Shown in pieces: positions 32,612-46,677 of a stretch of DNA of 46,991 nt. This stretch comes from Gammaproteobacteria bacterium (GTDB taxonomy: Bacteria > Pseudomonadota > Gammaproteobacteria > Steroidobacterales > Steroidobacteraceae). Positions within the stretch are counted from its first letter, which is position 1; every line of letters starts with the position of its first letter. The position numbers were made by a program, and so were the translations under genes. Location of the stretch: the NCBI GenBank assembly GCA_011391405.1, contig JAABQQ010000055.1, forward strand, positions 1 through 46,991. Direction: 5' to 3'. The notes under the pieces are model-generated. The model did no database searches and was not told the origin of the DNA. It saw nothing but the letters and a program-made list of their open reading frames with translations.

Positions 32612-33987
32612 CGAACGAGCTCCATGATCCTGCGCTTGAAGTCGTTGTAGGGCGGATAGCGCATCGGCGCGTCGAAGCGGAAGCTGCGCTTCATGACGGG
32701 CTTCATGTGGCTGAAGGTTTCGAAGCCGTACCAGCCGGTGTAGCGGCCCATGCCGCTGTTGCCGATGCCGCCGAATGGCAGCTCCGGCGAGACCATGAAG
32801 ATCACCGCGTCGTTGATGCAGACGCTGCCGGCGCTCAGCTTGTCCAGCACCGCGTCTTCGAGCGCCTTGCTCTTAGTGAACAGGTACAGGGCGAGCGGCT
32901 TCGGCCGGTCGGCGACGTACTTGATCGCGTGGTGCATTTCGTCGACGGTGATGATGGGCAGCACCGGGCCGAAGATCTCCTCCTGCATCAGCTCGGAGTC
33001 GGGCGCCGGATCCAGCACGATCGTCGGGGCGACGTAGCGCTTCGTCACGTCCACCTGTCCGCCGGTGTGGATCTTCTGCCCTTGCAGCAGCCTGGCAAAC
33101 CGCGCGGCGTGGCGTTCGCTCGCAATGCGGCAGTAGTCGGGGCTCTGGCTCGGGTCCTCGCCGTAGAACTCCTTGATCTTCGCCGCCAGGAGCTCGGTGA
33201 ACTGCGTGGCCACTGCCCTGTGCACCAGCACGTGATCGGGCGCGACACAGGTCTGTCCGGCGTTGATGAATTTGCCCCAGGCGATGCGCGACGCCGCGAC
33301 CTCGAGGTTGGCGCTCTTGTCGATGAGACACGGGCTCTTGCCCCCCAGTTCGAGGGTGCATGGGGTCAGGTGCTTCGCGGCAGCGGTCATCACGATGCGC
33401 GCGACGCTCTCGTTGCCGGTGTAGAGAATGTGATCGAACTTATTTGCAAGCAGTTCGGTCGTCTCCGGCACACCGCCTTCGACCACGGCGAAGGCGTCCT
33501 TGTCGAGATAGCGCGGCAGGATCCGGGCGATTGCCGCCGAGGTGTGCGTGGTGACTTCAGAGGGTTTCATCACCGCGCAGTTGCCGGCGGCGATGGCACC
33601 GACCAGCGGGGCGCACACCATCGACAGCGGATAGTTCCAGGGTGCGATGATCAGCACGACGCCCTTGGGCTCGGGCTGGATGTAGCTGCTGCCCGGGAGC
33701 GCCATCATCGGCGTAGTCACGCGCTTGGGCCGGGCCCAGCGGCGCAGGTGCTTGCTCGCGTATTTCGCCTCGCTCGCGACGAAACCGAGTTCGCTGAGCG
33801 CCGTCTCGAAACTGCCCTTGTGCAGGTCGGCCTGCAGCGCTTCGACGAAATCCGCCTCGTGCTCGCGCATCATCCGGGCGAGTTCGCCAAGCTGGTGCAA
33901 CCGCCACTCGATCGGGCGCGTCTTCCCGGTGGCAAACGTGGCCCGCACGCGCTGCAGCACGTCCGGTATCGATTCTGCTGTCGTCAT
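32608..33987 (-). CDS. Aldehyde dehydrogenase, ALDH3/coniferyl aldehyde dehydrogenase type
   Basis: A 459-residue NAD(P)-dependent aldehyde dehydrogenase of the short ALDH3-like class. Visible signatures are IIAPWNYPLSM for the cofactor site, FDHILYTGNESVARIVM, the general base in LELGGKSPC and the catalytic Cys in FINAGQTCVAPDHVL, with EEIFGPVLPI and LPFGGIGNSGMGRY near the end. The last 40 residues (RYPPYNDFKRRIMELV) are typical of the fatty or coniferyl aldehyde group. The aldehyde substrate is not decided by sequence. Confidence 0.93.
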   Translation of the reverse strand: MTTAESIPDVLQRVRATFATGKTRPIEWRLHQLGELARMMREHEADFVEALQADLHKGSFETALSELGFVASEAKYASKHLRRWARPKRVTTPMMALPGSSYIQPEPKGVVLIIAPWNYPLSMVCAPLVGAIAAGNCAVMKPSEVTTHTSAAIARILPRYLDKDAFAVVEGGVPETTELLANKFDHILYTGNESVARIVMTAAAKHLTPCTLELGGKSPCLIDKSANLEVAASRIAWGKFINAGQTCVAPDHVLVHRAVATQFTELLAAKIKEFYGEDPSQSPDYCRIASERHAARFARLLQGQKIHTGGQVDVTKRYVAPTIVLDPAPDSELMQEEIFGPVLPIITVDEMHHAIKYVADRPKPLALYLFTKSKALEDAVLDKLSAGSVCINDAVIFMVSPELPFGGIGNSGMGRYTGWYGFETFSHMKPVMKRSFRFDAPMRYPPYNDFKRRIMELVR

Positions 33988-34103
33988 CCCAGTCTCCCGC
34001 GGCCTGCAAGCACCCCCGCTGTGCCCAACGCTACCACACGGCGGGCTGGCTTGGTGCGGCGCACCAAATGCAGAATGCGGGATCGTCGGGGACGGGGAAT
34101 GGA

Positions 34104-34661
34104 ATGGCCGGCAAAGTCCGCAACGTCTACACAGGCAAGGTACTGAAGCTCAACGTCGAGCGCGTCAAGCTGCCGAATGGCGCGGTGGTGGAACTGGAAG
34201 TCGCGCACCACCCGGGCGGAGCCGTCGTGGTCGCGCTCGATGCGGACGGTTGCGTCTGCCTGCTGCGGCAATACCGCCATGCGGCGGGCGGCTGGATCAC
34301 CGAGTTACCGGCAGGCAAGATCGACAACAGGGAGCCGCCGCTCGAGTGCGCAAAGCGCGAGCTGGCCGAGGAAGCGGGCGTGACCGCCCGGTATTGGAAA
34401 CGCCTGGGTCAGTTCTTCAGTTCTCCCGGCGTATTCACCGAGGTCATCCACGTCTTCCTGGCGCGAGGGCTGACGCCATGCGGCTCGGCACCGGAAGCCC
34501 ACGAAGTCTTCGAGGCAAGCTGGGTCCCCATGGCGGAGGCAGCTGCGCTGGCTGCAGGCGGCAGGTTGCAGGACGCGAAGACGACCATCGGCCTGTTCTG
34601 GGCCCAGGCCCGCCTGCAGGCCGAGGGGCGCGCCGCGGCTGTCGCTCGACCCGGAACGTGA
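34104..34661 (+). CDS. NUDIX hydrolase, ADP-ribose pyrophosphatase-like
   Basis: A 185-residue protein with a complete Nudix box from residue 74 on, GKIDNRE then REL and EEAGV at the required spacings. The preceding VCLLRQYRHAAGGWITELPAG and following FFSSPGVFTEVIHVFLARGL fit the ADP-ribose pyrophosphatase (NudF) group. The enzyme likely hydrolyses ADP-ribose or a related nucleoside diphosphate derivative. The ATG at 34104 was chosen because the family begins near VRNVYTGKVL; an ATG 12 codons earlier is possible. Confidence 0.9.
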   Translation: MAGKVRNVYTGKVLKLNVERVKLPNGAVVELEVAHHPGGAVVVALDADGCVCLLRQYRHAAGGWITELPAGKIDNREPPLECAKRELAEEAGVTARYWKRLGQFFSSPGVFTEVIHVFLARGLTPCGSAPEAHEVFEASWVPMAEAAALAAGGRLQDAKTTIGLFWAQARLQAEGRAAAVARPGT

Positions 34662-34740
34662 TGCATTTCACACTGCCGGCTTCGTGTATTTTGTAGCATT
34701 ACGGTCGACGTCCGTCCTGCAGAAGACAGAACGAAACCCC

Positions 34741-35130
34741 ATGGCCGACGAATCTTCGCGCAAGCCGCCGGTCCTCCCGGCACTGCCGCCGGTCCCGCCG
34801 GAGCCGGGCGAGCCCGGTCGCCTGGCCGAAGACGATCGCGGCAACATTACCTGGCAGTGGGCGAACGAAGACGTTCTCCAGGCTGACGACACTGCCGGCG
34901 CCATCGAGCGGCTGCGCGTCCTGGTCGATCCGAAACTCGACGTCGTCGACGACGACGGCACGCGGAATCCGATCCGGGACAACCCGAAAGGCCTGAAAGT
35001 CGGCTACAACCCGTACGACAGCGGGTCTCTCGGCAAGACGGCGCGAATGAAAAAGATGGACTTGCGCGAGCTGTCGAAGTGGATCGATGCGAAGCGCAAA
35101 GTCGAGGAATCCGGCGATCCCGAGGAGTGA
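34741..35130 (+). CDS. Hypothetical protein, Pro-rich N-terminus
   Basis: A 129-residue protein I do not recognise. The first 40 residues are Pro/Glu-rich and probably disordered (PPVLPALPPVPPEPGEPG). The following part, ITWQWANEDVLQADDTAGA, may be a short structured segment. The C-terminal helical stretch is MKKMDLRELSKWIDAKRKVEE. The sequence GLKVGYNPYDSGSL is the most distinctive stretch. No signal peptide or membrane helix. A separate promoter is likely since 79 bases separate it from the NUDIX gene. Confidence 0.75.
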   Translation: MADESSRKPPVLPALPPVPPEPGEPGRLAEDDRGNITWQWANEDVLQADDTAGAIERLRVLVDPKLDVVDDDGTRNPIRDNPKGLKVGYNPYDSGSLGKTARMKKMDLRELSKWIDAKRKVEESGDPEE

Positions 35131-35146
35131 GCCCGCCCTGCCCGGC

Positions 35147-35809
35147 TCACGCGAATTGCAGTGCCTGCCTGAGCTTGGCGTGGCTCCCCAGCCGATAGAA
35201 CGACCGTAACTCAGCGAGCAAGGCCGCGGGGCGGGCCTGTCGCCTGCGCAGGAATCTCGTCTCGAGCCGCTCGCAGAACCGCGCCGCACAGCGGTGAGCT
35301 TCGGAGTAGCGCTCCCGCTCCGCGACCGTCAGGTGCGGCAGCAGGCGACACCCTTCGAACAAGCGCTGGAACAGCTCGCCCGGAAAGCGGCCCTCGCGCT
35401 GAGCCAACAGCAGGCTGAGCGCGCTCGCATATTTGTCCACCTCGGCCTGCAGTTCGAGTTCGAGCAACGACACGCGGCGATCGCAGTCCGCGCTCCACGT
35501 CACGTAGTGGAAATGGCTCACGCCCTCGAGAGCGGTGCAGTAGTCGCCAAGGTTCGATTCATCGAGTGCGACGAGCGGACAGCGCCGGCCAAGCCGTTCC
35601 AGCACGGACGCATCGAGGTACAACCCCAGCTCCATGCCATCGTCCGTCATGGCGATCAGCAACTGCTCGTCGGTTCCGGGTGGTGAAGGCAACTCCTGCA
35701 ATGCCGCGGCATGCGCCGGATCGGTGATCAGGTAGTCGTGCACATCGTGCGCGACAGGCGCGTCGTAGAGCGCCGCAAGCAGTGACTGCATCTGCCCGAG
35801 CAACGCCAT
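35147..35809 (-). CDS. Conserved-looking hypothetical protein, two-gene unit (second)
   Basis: A 220-residue soluble protein of no family I recognise. Residues 1-110 look alpha/beta (VHDYLITDPAHAAAL, MELGLYLDASVLERLG), and 115-220 are helical (ELELQAEVDKYASALSLLL, RQARPAALLAELRSFYRLG). The segment VALDESNLGDYCTALEGVSHF is distinctive. It starts nine bases after the stop of the next minus-strand gene, so both are likely expressed together, and their products may work together. Convergent with the preceding hypothetical gene. Confidence 0.8.
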   Translation of the reverse strand: MALLGQMQSLLAALYDAPVAHDVHDYLITDPAHAAALQELPSPPGTDEQLLIAMTDDGMELGLYLDASVLERLGRRCPLVALDESNLGDYCTALEGVSHFHYVTWSADCDRRVSLLELELQAEVDKYASALSLLLAQREGRFPGELFQRLFEGCRLLPHLTVAERERYSEAHRCAARFCERLETRFLRRRQARPAALLAELRSFYRLGSHAKLRQALQFA

Positions 35810-35818
35810 GGGCCCGCC

Positions 35819-36439
35819 TCAGTTGGGAGTGCGCCCGGTCGGCACGACGGCCGGCTCGACACCGAGGCTGCGCAGGATGCCATGCGCACGCGGGCTGCCG
35901 GTCTTGAGCCAGATCTCGTACTGGCGCAGCACGTCACGGTGATCGTGGCGATGCGCCATCTCGCTCACGTCATTCAGCGCGTCGACGAGCCGCTGGAACT
36001 TGCGTGCGAGCTCGGTGAAAACGCCGCCCAGTGCGCGTCCGCGAGCGCCGGTGCGGCACGAGTCGGCGAGCGTGCCGTAGGCACGGCCACCCATGGCAAT
36101 GTGATAGTCGATGTCGACCAGTCGGCGCGCGAAGCCCTGCGCGAAGAAGCCGGCCACGAACAGCGAGACGTCGCCGAGACGCTGCAGCGTGCGCAGGCGG
36201 TCTTCGCGCGTGGGCGCTTCGCCCGCTTCTGCCAGCATCAGTGCCAGGGGCTTGAGTTGCGGCCGGCCGGAGGCGCCATCGAACAGGGCCTCCGATCGCG
36301 CGAACATCGTCAGCAGGTTAACGACGTAGTGTTCGGTGTGATCCTCCACCTCGACCCGTTGCCGCTCGAGCGCGGCATGGACCGAATCGCGGAAAAACTC
36401 CCGCAAGTTGCGCACGTCGATCGCCGGGTCGTCCGCCAT
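35819..36439 (-). CDS. Conserved-looking hypothetical protein, two-gene unit (first)
   Basis: A 206-residue mostly helical protein. The first part (NLREFFRDSVHAALERQRVEV, shortened here to its ends NLREFF and RQRVEV) and DHTEHYVVNLLTMFARSE precede a long helical stretch with GDVSLFVAGFFAQGFARRLVD cut at its hydrophobic centre FVAGFFAQGF. The latter might be a short buried helix but is too charged at the ends to be a membrane anchor. No catalytic motif is visible and I do not know a function. It is the promoter-proximal gene of a pair with 35147-35809. Confidence 0.8.
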   Translation of the reverse strand: MADDPAIDVRNLREFFRDSVHAALERQRVEVEDHTEHYVVNLLTMFARSEALFDGASGRPQLKPLALMLAEAGEAPTREDRLRTLQRLGDVSLFVAGFFAQGFARRLVDIDYHIAMGGRAYGTLADSCRTGARGRALGGVFTELARKFQRLVDALNDVSEMAHRHDHRDVLRQYEIWLKTGSPRAHGILRSLGVEPAVVPTGRTPN

Positions 36440-36628
36440 GCCGCGTTCCTCTGCAGTGCCGTTGGCAGCCAGCGATCGCGCCTGCTAACAGATCGCGTTG
36501 TCGCGAGCCTGGTTCTACGCCGCTGAAACTAAAGGCAGTCGTAAAGACTTTTCAAGGGGCACGTAGTGCGTTCTGCGAGCCAGCGCACGGATCGGTACCA
36601 TGCGCGCATCGTTCAACGGCGGCGCAGC

Positions 36629-37126
36629 ATGAAAGTCTTCGGTATCGTGGGTCGCAAGAACTCCGGCAAGACGCACCTGGTCACGCGACTGGTGCGGCTC
36701 GCCTCGCGGCGCGGACTGCGTGTGTCGACGATCAAGCACGCGCATCATTCCTTCGATATCGATCGCCCCGGCAAAGACAGCCACCTGCATCGCGAGGCCG
36801 GCGCGCAGGAAGTGCTGGTCGCGTCCGCCGAGCGCTGGGCGCTGATGCACGAGCATCGTGGCGCGCCGGAACCGTCGCTGGTGGAACTGCTCGTGAAGCT
36901 CGCACCTTGCGACCTGGTGCTGGTCGAGGGTTTCAAGCGCGAAGTGAACCTGCGGCTCGAGGTGTACCGCGCCAGTTGCGGGCAGGTGCCGCTGGCTTTC
37001 GAGGACCATGGCATCCTGGCGGTGGCGACCGACGAGCTCACGACCTTCGCCGCACGCAGCGATCTGTCGTGCCTGCCGCTCGATGACGACGAGGCGGTGC
37101 TGGACTACGTGCTGGCGCGGGCCTGA
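36629..37126 (+). CDS. mobB: Molybdopterin-guanine dinucleotide biosynthesis protein MobB
   Basis: A 165-residue P-loop protein, MKVFGIVGRKNSGKTHLVTR at its start holding the Walker A GRKNSGKT. STIKHAHHSFDIDRPGKDSH follows, with the HxxHxxDxxGxDS box typical of MobB, and CDLVLVEGFKRE is the Walker B-like region. MobB is a GTP-binding helper of MobA in attaching GMP to molybdopterin. No other molybdenum cofactor gene is in the window. The start was chosen at the conserved MKVFGIVG; upstream extension is unlikely. The end overlaps the opposing HAD gene by 22 bases. Confidence 0.93.
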   Translation: MKVFGIVGRKNSGKTHLVTRLVRLASRRGLRVSTIKHAHHSFDIDRPGKDSHLHREAGAQEVLVASAERWALMHEHRGAPEPSLVELLVKLAPCDLVLVEGFKREVNLRLEVYRASCGQVPLAFEDHGILAVATDELTTFAARSDLSCLPLDDDEAVLDYVLARA

Positions 37127-37815
37127 GACGCTGGCGCAATCGCGGCGGCCAGCTCATTGAGACCGCGGATTGTGATCGCGGGCGGCTCCGATGCACGCGG
37201 CCAGGGCGTGGCGTCGCGATTCAGCCAGACCGGCAGCACCCCCGCAGCGCGCGCGCCTTCAACGTCGGCTTCCGCATCGTCGCCGACGTGTACGACCTCG
37301 TGGGCCCCAAGCCCGACACGCTCGAGCAGGATCCCGAAAATACGCGGATCGGGCTTGAGCATGCCCGCCTCGCGCGCTGCCAGGCCTGCCTCGAAATACT
37401 GGCCGATGCCACACAGGGCGAGGTCGGCATTGCCGTTGCTGAGGGCGAACAGGCGATAGTCCTGCGCCAGCGCCGCGAGCGCGGGACGTACGTCGTCGTA
37501 GAGCGACACTTCGTTGCGTGCGCGGTAGAACGCCGCGAACGCCTGGTCGGCCATCGTCCCGGGATAGTCGGCCTCGCGCGCGTGGAGCCGCAGGGCCTCG
37601 AGGCGCAACCAGGTGAAGTCGTGCCGCATCGCCGGATGGTCGAGCGCCATGCGGGCACGCACGTCGCGCATCGACCGCAGGTCGTGTCGCTCGGTCACCC
37701 GGGGATAGTTGACCGCCAGGAAGTCGTGCATCGCGTGTTCGGCGCGCACGATGACCGGCCACACGTCCCACAGGGTGTTGTCGAGATCGAAAATGATCGC
37801 CCGGATGCCGCCCAT
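37105..37815 (-). CDS. HAD-superfamily phosphatase (YigB/YjjG-like)
   Basis: A 236-residue HAD hydrolase with all four motifs: I as FDLDNTLWDVWP near residue 10, II as ALSNGNADL, III Lys in MLKPDPRIF and IV as HVGDDAEADVEGA. The helical cap lies at about residues 25-110. The overall arrangement resembles E. coli YigB and YjjG, small-molecule phosphatases acting on FMN or pyrimidine nucleotides; the exact substrate cannot be told. It is divergent from avtA with 49 bases between their starts. Confidence 0.9.
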   Translation of the reverse strand: MGGIRAIIFDLDNTLWDVWPVIVRAEHAMHDFLAVNYPRVTERHDLRSMRDVRARMALDHPAMRHDFTWLRLEALRLHAREADYPGTMADQAFAAFYRARNEVSLYDDVRPALAALAQDYRLFALSNGNADLALCGIGQYFEAGLAAREAGMLKPDPRIFGILLERVGLGAHEVVHVGDDAEADVEGARAAGVLPVWLNRDATPWPRASEPPAITIRGLNELAAAIAPASQARAST

Positions 37816-37864
37816 GAAGATTGCCGTATGATGCGCCGCGAATTCACGCAGGCGGCGAGTCTAC

Positions 37865-39133
37865 ATGAGGACGTTCGGAACGCGATTTGGCGAGCGCATG
37901 GCGCGGCCCACGGGCGCGCTCGAGCTGATGGCGGACCTGGGCGCCGCGATGGCGCGTGGGGACCAAACCGACATTCGCATGCTCGGTGGCGGCAATCCCG
38001 CGCGCATCGCTGCGGTCGAAGCCGTTTACCGGCGGCGGCTCGAGCAAATCGCAGCGGACCCAGCCCAGTTCGGCCGGTTCCTCGCGGGCTATTCCGCACC
38101 CGCGGGCGACCTCGGGTTTCGTGAGGCCGTCGCATTTTCACTGCGCAATGAATTCGGCTGGTCGGTGACAGCCGGCAACGTCGGACTCACGAGCGGCAGC
38201 CAGTCGGCGTTCTTCTTCCTGTTCAACCTGTTCGCCGGTGAGTGCACCGACGGCGGACATCGCCGCATCCTGCTGCCGCTGGCGCCCGAGTACATCGGCT
38301 ACGCCGACGTCGGCCTCACGCCGGGGATGCTGCTCGCGCAGCCCGCCGGGATCCGTGAGCTTGATGACGGCTACTTCAAGTACTTCGTGGATTTCGATCG
38401 ACTCGACGTGCCTGCCGACATCGGTGCGCTGTGCGTTTCGCGCCCCACGAATCCGTCCGGCAACGTGCTGACGCTCGAAGAACTGCAGCGGCTCGATGCA
38501 CTGGCCCGCGCGCGCCGGGTGCCGTTCATCATCGATGCGGCCTACGGCCTGCCCTTTCCCGGGATTCAGCACGAGCACTTCGATTCGCTATGGAACCGCA
38601 ATGTCGTGCTCTGCCTCAGCCTGTCGAAGCTGGGGCTGCCGGCGGCGCGCACCGGCATCATCGTGGCGGACGAATCGATCATCGAAGCGCTGACGGCATT
38701 CAATGCGACGGCCGCACTGGCGCCACCGTCGACCGGGCCGGTCATCGTCGAGCCGCTGCTGCGCAGCGGTGAACTCGCCAGTCTTTGCCGTGATCACCTG
38801 CGCCCGCATTACCTGGCGCACAGTGTCGCGGCCGTGCAGGCATTGCGCGCAGCCTGCGCCGGCCTGCCGCTGCGGATTCACCGGCCCGAAGGCGCCTTCT
38901 TCCTGTGGCTGTGGTTCCCGGGCCTGCCGATTTCGAGCGAGGAACTCTATCGACGGCTGAAGCAGCGCGACGTGCTGGTGCTGTCGGGACATCATTTCTT
39001 CCCGGGCGTCGAGCACGACGATCCGCACCAGCATGAATGCCTGCGCCTGAGCTACGCGCAGCCGCCCGAGAGCGTACGGGCGGGCATCGCAATCCTGGCC
39101 GAGGAAGTGCGGCGCGCGTACGAGTGCGGCTGA
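37865..39133 (+). CDS. avtA: Valine--pyruvate aminotransferase AvtA
   Basis: A 422-residue PLP aminotransferase, fold type I. The family-specific N-terminus (FGERMARPTGALELMADLG cut to GALELMADLG) and IRMLGGGNPARI are AvtA features. SRPTNPSGNVLT is the NPxG cofactor segment, and the PLP lysine lies in LSLSKLGLPAARTGI near residue 255. GAFFLWLWFPGLPISSEELY and LSGHHFFPG close the active-site domain. AvtA exchanges amino groups between valine and pyruvate in alanine synthesis. A nested palindromic element follows its stop. Confidence 0.95.
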   Translation: MRTFGTRFGERMARPTGALELMADLGAAMARGDQTDIRMLGGGNPARIAAVEAVYRRRLEQIAADPAQFGRFLAGYSAPAGDLGFREAVAFSLRNEFGWSVTAGNVGLTSGSQSAFFFLFNLFAGECTDGGHRRILLPLAPEYIGYADVGLTPGMLLAQPAGIRELDDGYFKYFVDFDRLDVPADIGALCVSRPTNPSGNVLTLEELQRLDALARARRVPFIIDAAYGLPFPGIQHEHFDSLWNRNVVLCLSLSKLGLPAARTGIIVADESIIEALTAFNATAALAPPSTGPVIVEPLLRSGELASLCRDHLRPHYLAHSVAAVQALRAACAGLPLRIHRPEGAFFLWLWFPGLPISSEELYRRLKQRDVLVLSGHHFFPGVEHDDPHQHECLRLSYAQPPESVRAGIAILAEEVRRAYECG

Positions 39134-39196
39134 CGCAGCCCCGTCCAGGGACGCCTGCACCGGGTTTCAGTGCAGGGTCGTGCTGGCCGACGGCCA

Positions 39197-39301
39197 TTCG
39201 TCCACCGTATTTCGGGCCGGGACGCCGTAAATCCGTCCCTGGAGGCTCCGCGCGCAACGTCCTGTTGCGCGACGGCCCGGCCTCGAAACACAGTGGACGA
39301 A
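39197..39301. repeat. 105-base nested palindromic element between avtA and uvrA
   Basis: An outer perfect nine-base inverted repeat, TTCGTCCAC/GTGGACGAA, closes a structure with several inner stems. These are TTTCGGGCCGGG against CCCGGCCTCGAAA (imperfect), GGGACG...CGTCCC around the sequence CCGTAAATC, and GCGCAAC/GTTGCGC with a five-base loop. The whole could fold as a branched cruciform. I recall similar GGACGCCGTAAATCC-type repeats in other gammaproteobacterial genomes, but cannot confirm it here. It fills most of the 193-base gap between two convergent genes. Confidence 0.8.
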
Positions 39302-39326
39302 CACCCGCCGGCTTGTTTGCCCCTCG

Positions 39327-44897
<5,571 letters not shown>

Positions 44898-45005
44898 GGG
44901 AATCGAGGGGGCCCGGGGAAATTACGGGCCTGACAACGCTACCACGATCCGCGCGGATCCCTGATACTTCGCGCAGAACGAAACCGAAAAGTCCGGGGGT
45001 CCGAA

Positions 45006-45647
45006 ATGCGTTGGTTGTCCGCCCTGATGCCGCGCGAGACGCGGTTCTTCGCGCTGTTCGACCGCCACGGCGCGCTGATCGTCGAGGGCGCCAATGCGGT
45101 CGTGGAACTGGTGCAGCACTACGGCGACACGGTCCGCCGGGCCGAGCTGATCCAGCGCATCGGCGACATCGAGCGCAGCGCCGACAAGATCACGCACGAG
45201 ACGGTTTCGGTCCTGCATTCCACGTTCATCACGCCGTTCGACCGCAACGACATCCACCGGCTTATTTCCGGCATGGACGACATCCTCGACCTCATGCAGG
45301 ACGCGGCCGAGTCCATGCACCTGTTCGACATCCAGACGCTGCCGCCCGCGTCACTGCAGCTGGCCGAACTGCTGCAACAGTGCTCGTTCAGGGTCCAGGC
45401 CGGCGTCGCGCTGCTCAAGTCGATGGACGATGCCGAAAAAGCCCTCGCACTCACCGAAGAAATCGATCAGCTCGAAAGCGATGCCGACAAGGTCTCGCGG
45501 GACGGCATCTCGCGCCTGTTCCGCGAGGAAATGGACGTTCGGCAGCTGATCAAGCACAAGAACGTCTACGAGTACCTCGAGGAAGCCATCGACAAGTGCC
45601 AGGACGTGGCCAACGTCATCGAATCGGTGATCGTGGAAAACGTCTGA
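45006..45647 (+). CDS. DUF47/PhoU-like protein, Pit accessory
   Basis: A 213-residue all-helical protein of the DUF47 (PhoU_div) family. Recognisable parts are MPRETRFFALFDRHG at the start, IGDIERSADKITHET and FITPFDRNDIHRLISGMDDILDL in the middle, and EYLEEAIDKCQDVANVIESV at the end, which carry the conserved acidic residues that bind metal in PhoU-like folds. DUF47 genes commonly precede low-affinity phosphate transporters and may regulate them. Its TGA overlaps the pit start by one base (TGATG), so translation is coupled. Divergent from the large uvrA. Confidence 0.94.
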   Translation: MRWLSALMPRETRFFALFDRHGALIVEGANAVVELVQHYGDTVRRAELIQRIGDIERSADKITHETVSVLHSTFITPFDRNDIHRLISGMDDILDLMQDAAESMHLFDIQTLPPASLQLAELLQQCSFRVQAGVALLKSMDDAEKALALTEEIDQLESDADKVSRDGISRLFREEMDVRQLIKHKNVYEYLEEAIDKCQDVANVIESVIVENV

Positions 45648-46660
45648 TGGACGCCGGGCTCACGATTCCGCTGGCGACGCTGGTCCTGCTCGTCGCGCTG
45701 GCGCTCGCGTTCGACTTCATGAACGGCTTCCACGACGCGGCGAACTCCATCGCCACGGTGGTCTCCACGGGCGTGCTGCGCCCGCACTACGCGGTGGCCT
45801 GGGCGGCTTTCTTCAATTTCGTCGCGATCTTCATTTTTCACCTCAAGGTCGCGGCCACCGTCGGCAAAGGCATCGTCGATCCCCTCGCCATCGACCACTA
45901 CGTGATCTTCGGTGCGTTGATCGGCGCGATCATCTGGAACCTGGTCACCTGGTACTACGGCATCCCGTCGAGCTCGTCGCACGCGCTGATCGGCGGCATG
46001 ATCGGCGCCACGATCGCTAAGGCAGGCGTCGATCCGCTCGTGATGAAGGGCATCGTCCGCACGGTCTCCTTCATTTTCATCTCGCCCGTGCTCGGCATGC
46101 TGCTCGGCGGGTTGATCATGGTCGCGGTTTCATGGGTCTGCCTGCGCTCCGCGCCACGCAAGGTCGACCGGTGGTTCAGGCGCCTGCAGCTCGTCTCCTC
46201 CGCGGCTTACAGCATCGGCCATGGCAGCAACGACGCGCAGAAGACCATGGGCATCATCTGGCTGCTGCTGATCTCGGCCGGCGTCACCTCGACAGACGCC
46301 GCGATGCCACCCAACTGGGTGATCGTGAGCTGCTACATCGCCATCGCCATGGGCACCATGTTCGGCGGCTGGCGCATCGTGAAGACGATGGGCCAGAAGA
46401 TCACCAAGCTGCGTCCAGTCGGTGGCTTTGCCGCCGAGACCGGCGGCGCCATCACGTTGTTCATGGCGTCGAGCCTGGGGATCCCGGTGTCGACGACGCA
46501 CACGATCACGGGTGCCATCGTCGGCGTGGGTTCCGCGCAGCGCGTGCGGGCCGTGCGCTGGGGTCTGGCAGGCAACATCGTGATCGCGTGGATCGTCACG
46601 ATGCCGGCGGCCGCGATCATGGCGGCCCTTGCCTACTACCTGGGCCGGCTCATCCTCTGA
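45647..46660 (+). CDS. pit: PiT family inorganic phosphate transporter
   Basis: A 337-residue membrane protein with the two inverted family signatures, FMNGFHDAANSIATVV near residue 25 and SIGHGSNDAQKTMGI near residue 190. WYYGIPSSSSHALIGG and GIPVSTTHTITGAIVG, in the two halves, are the other typical ion-binding loops. About ten hydrophobic helices can be counted. It should couple phosphate, or metal-phosphate, uptake to protons or sodium in the inner membrane. It is the second gene of the DUF47-pit operon. It is shorter than E. coli PitA (about 500), as is usual for the DUF47-linked form. Confidence 0.95.
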   Translation: MDAGLTIPLATLVLLVALALAFDFMNGFHDAANSIATVVSTGVLRPHYAVAWAAFFNFVAIFIFHLKVAATVGKGIVDPLAIDHYVIFGALIGAIIWNLVTWYYGIPSSSSHALIGGMIGATIAKAGVDPLVMKGIVRTVSFIFISPVLGMLLGGLIMVAVSWVCLRSAPRKVDRWFRRLQLVSSAAYSIGHGSNDAQKTMGIIWLLLISAGVTSTDAAMPPNWVIVSCYIAIAMGTMFGGWRIVKTMGQKITKLRPVGGFAAETGGAITLFMASSLGIPVSTTHTITGAIVGVGSAQRVRAVRWGLAGNIVIAWIVTMPAAAIMAALAYYLGRLIL

Positions 46661-46677
46661 CCCGACCCGACGGCGTT

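Noticed and set aside
35550-35566. GGTTCGATTC resembling a tRNA T-loop
   Set aside because: It lies inside a coding frame and no acceptor or anticodon stem can be built around it.
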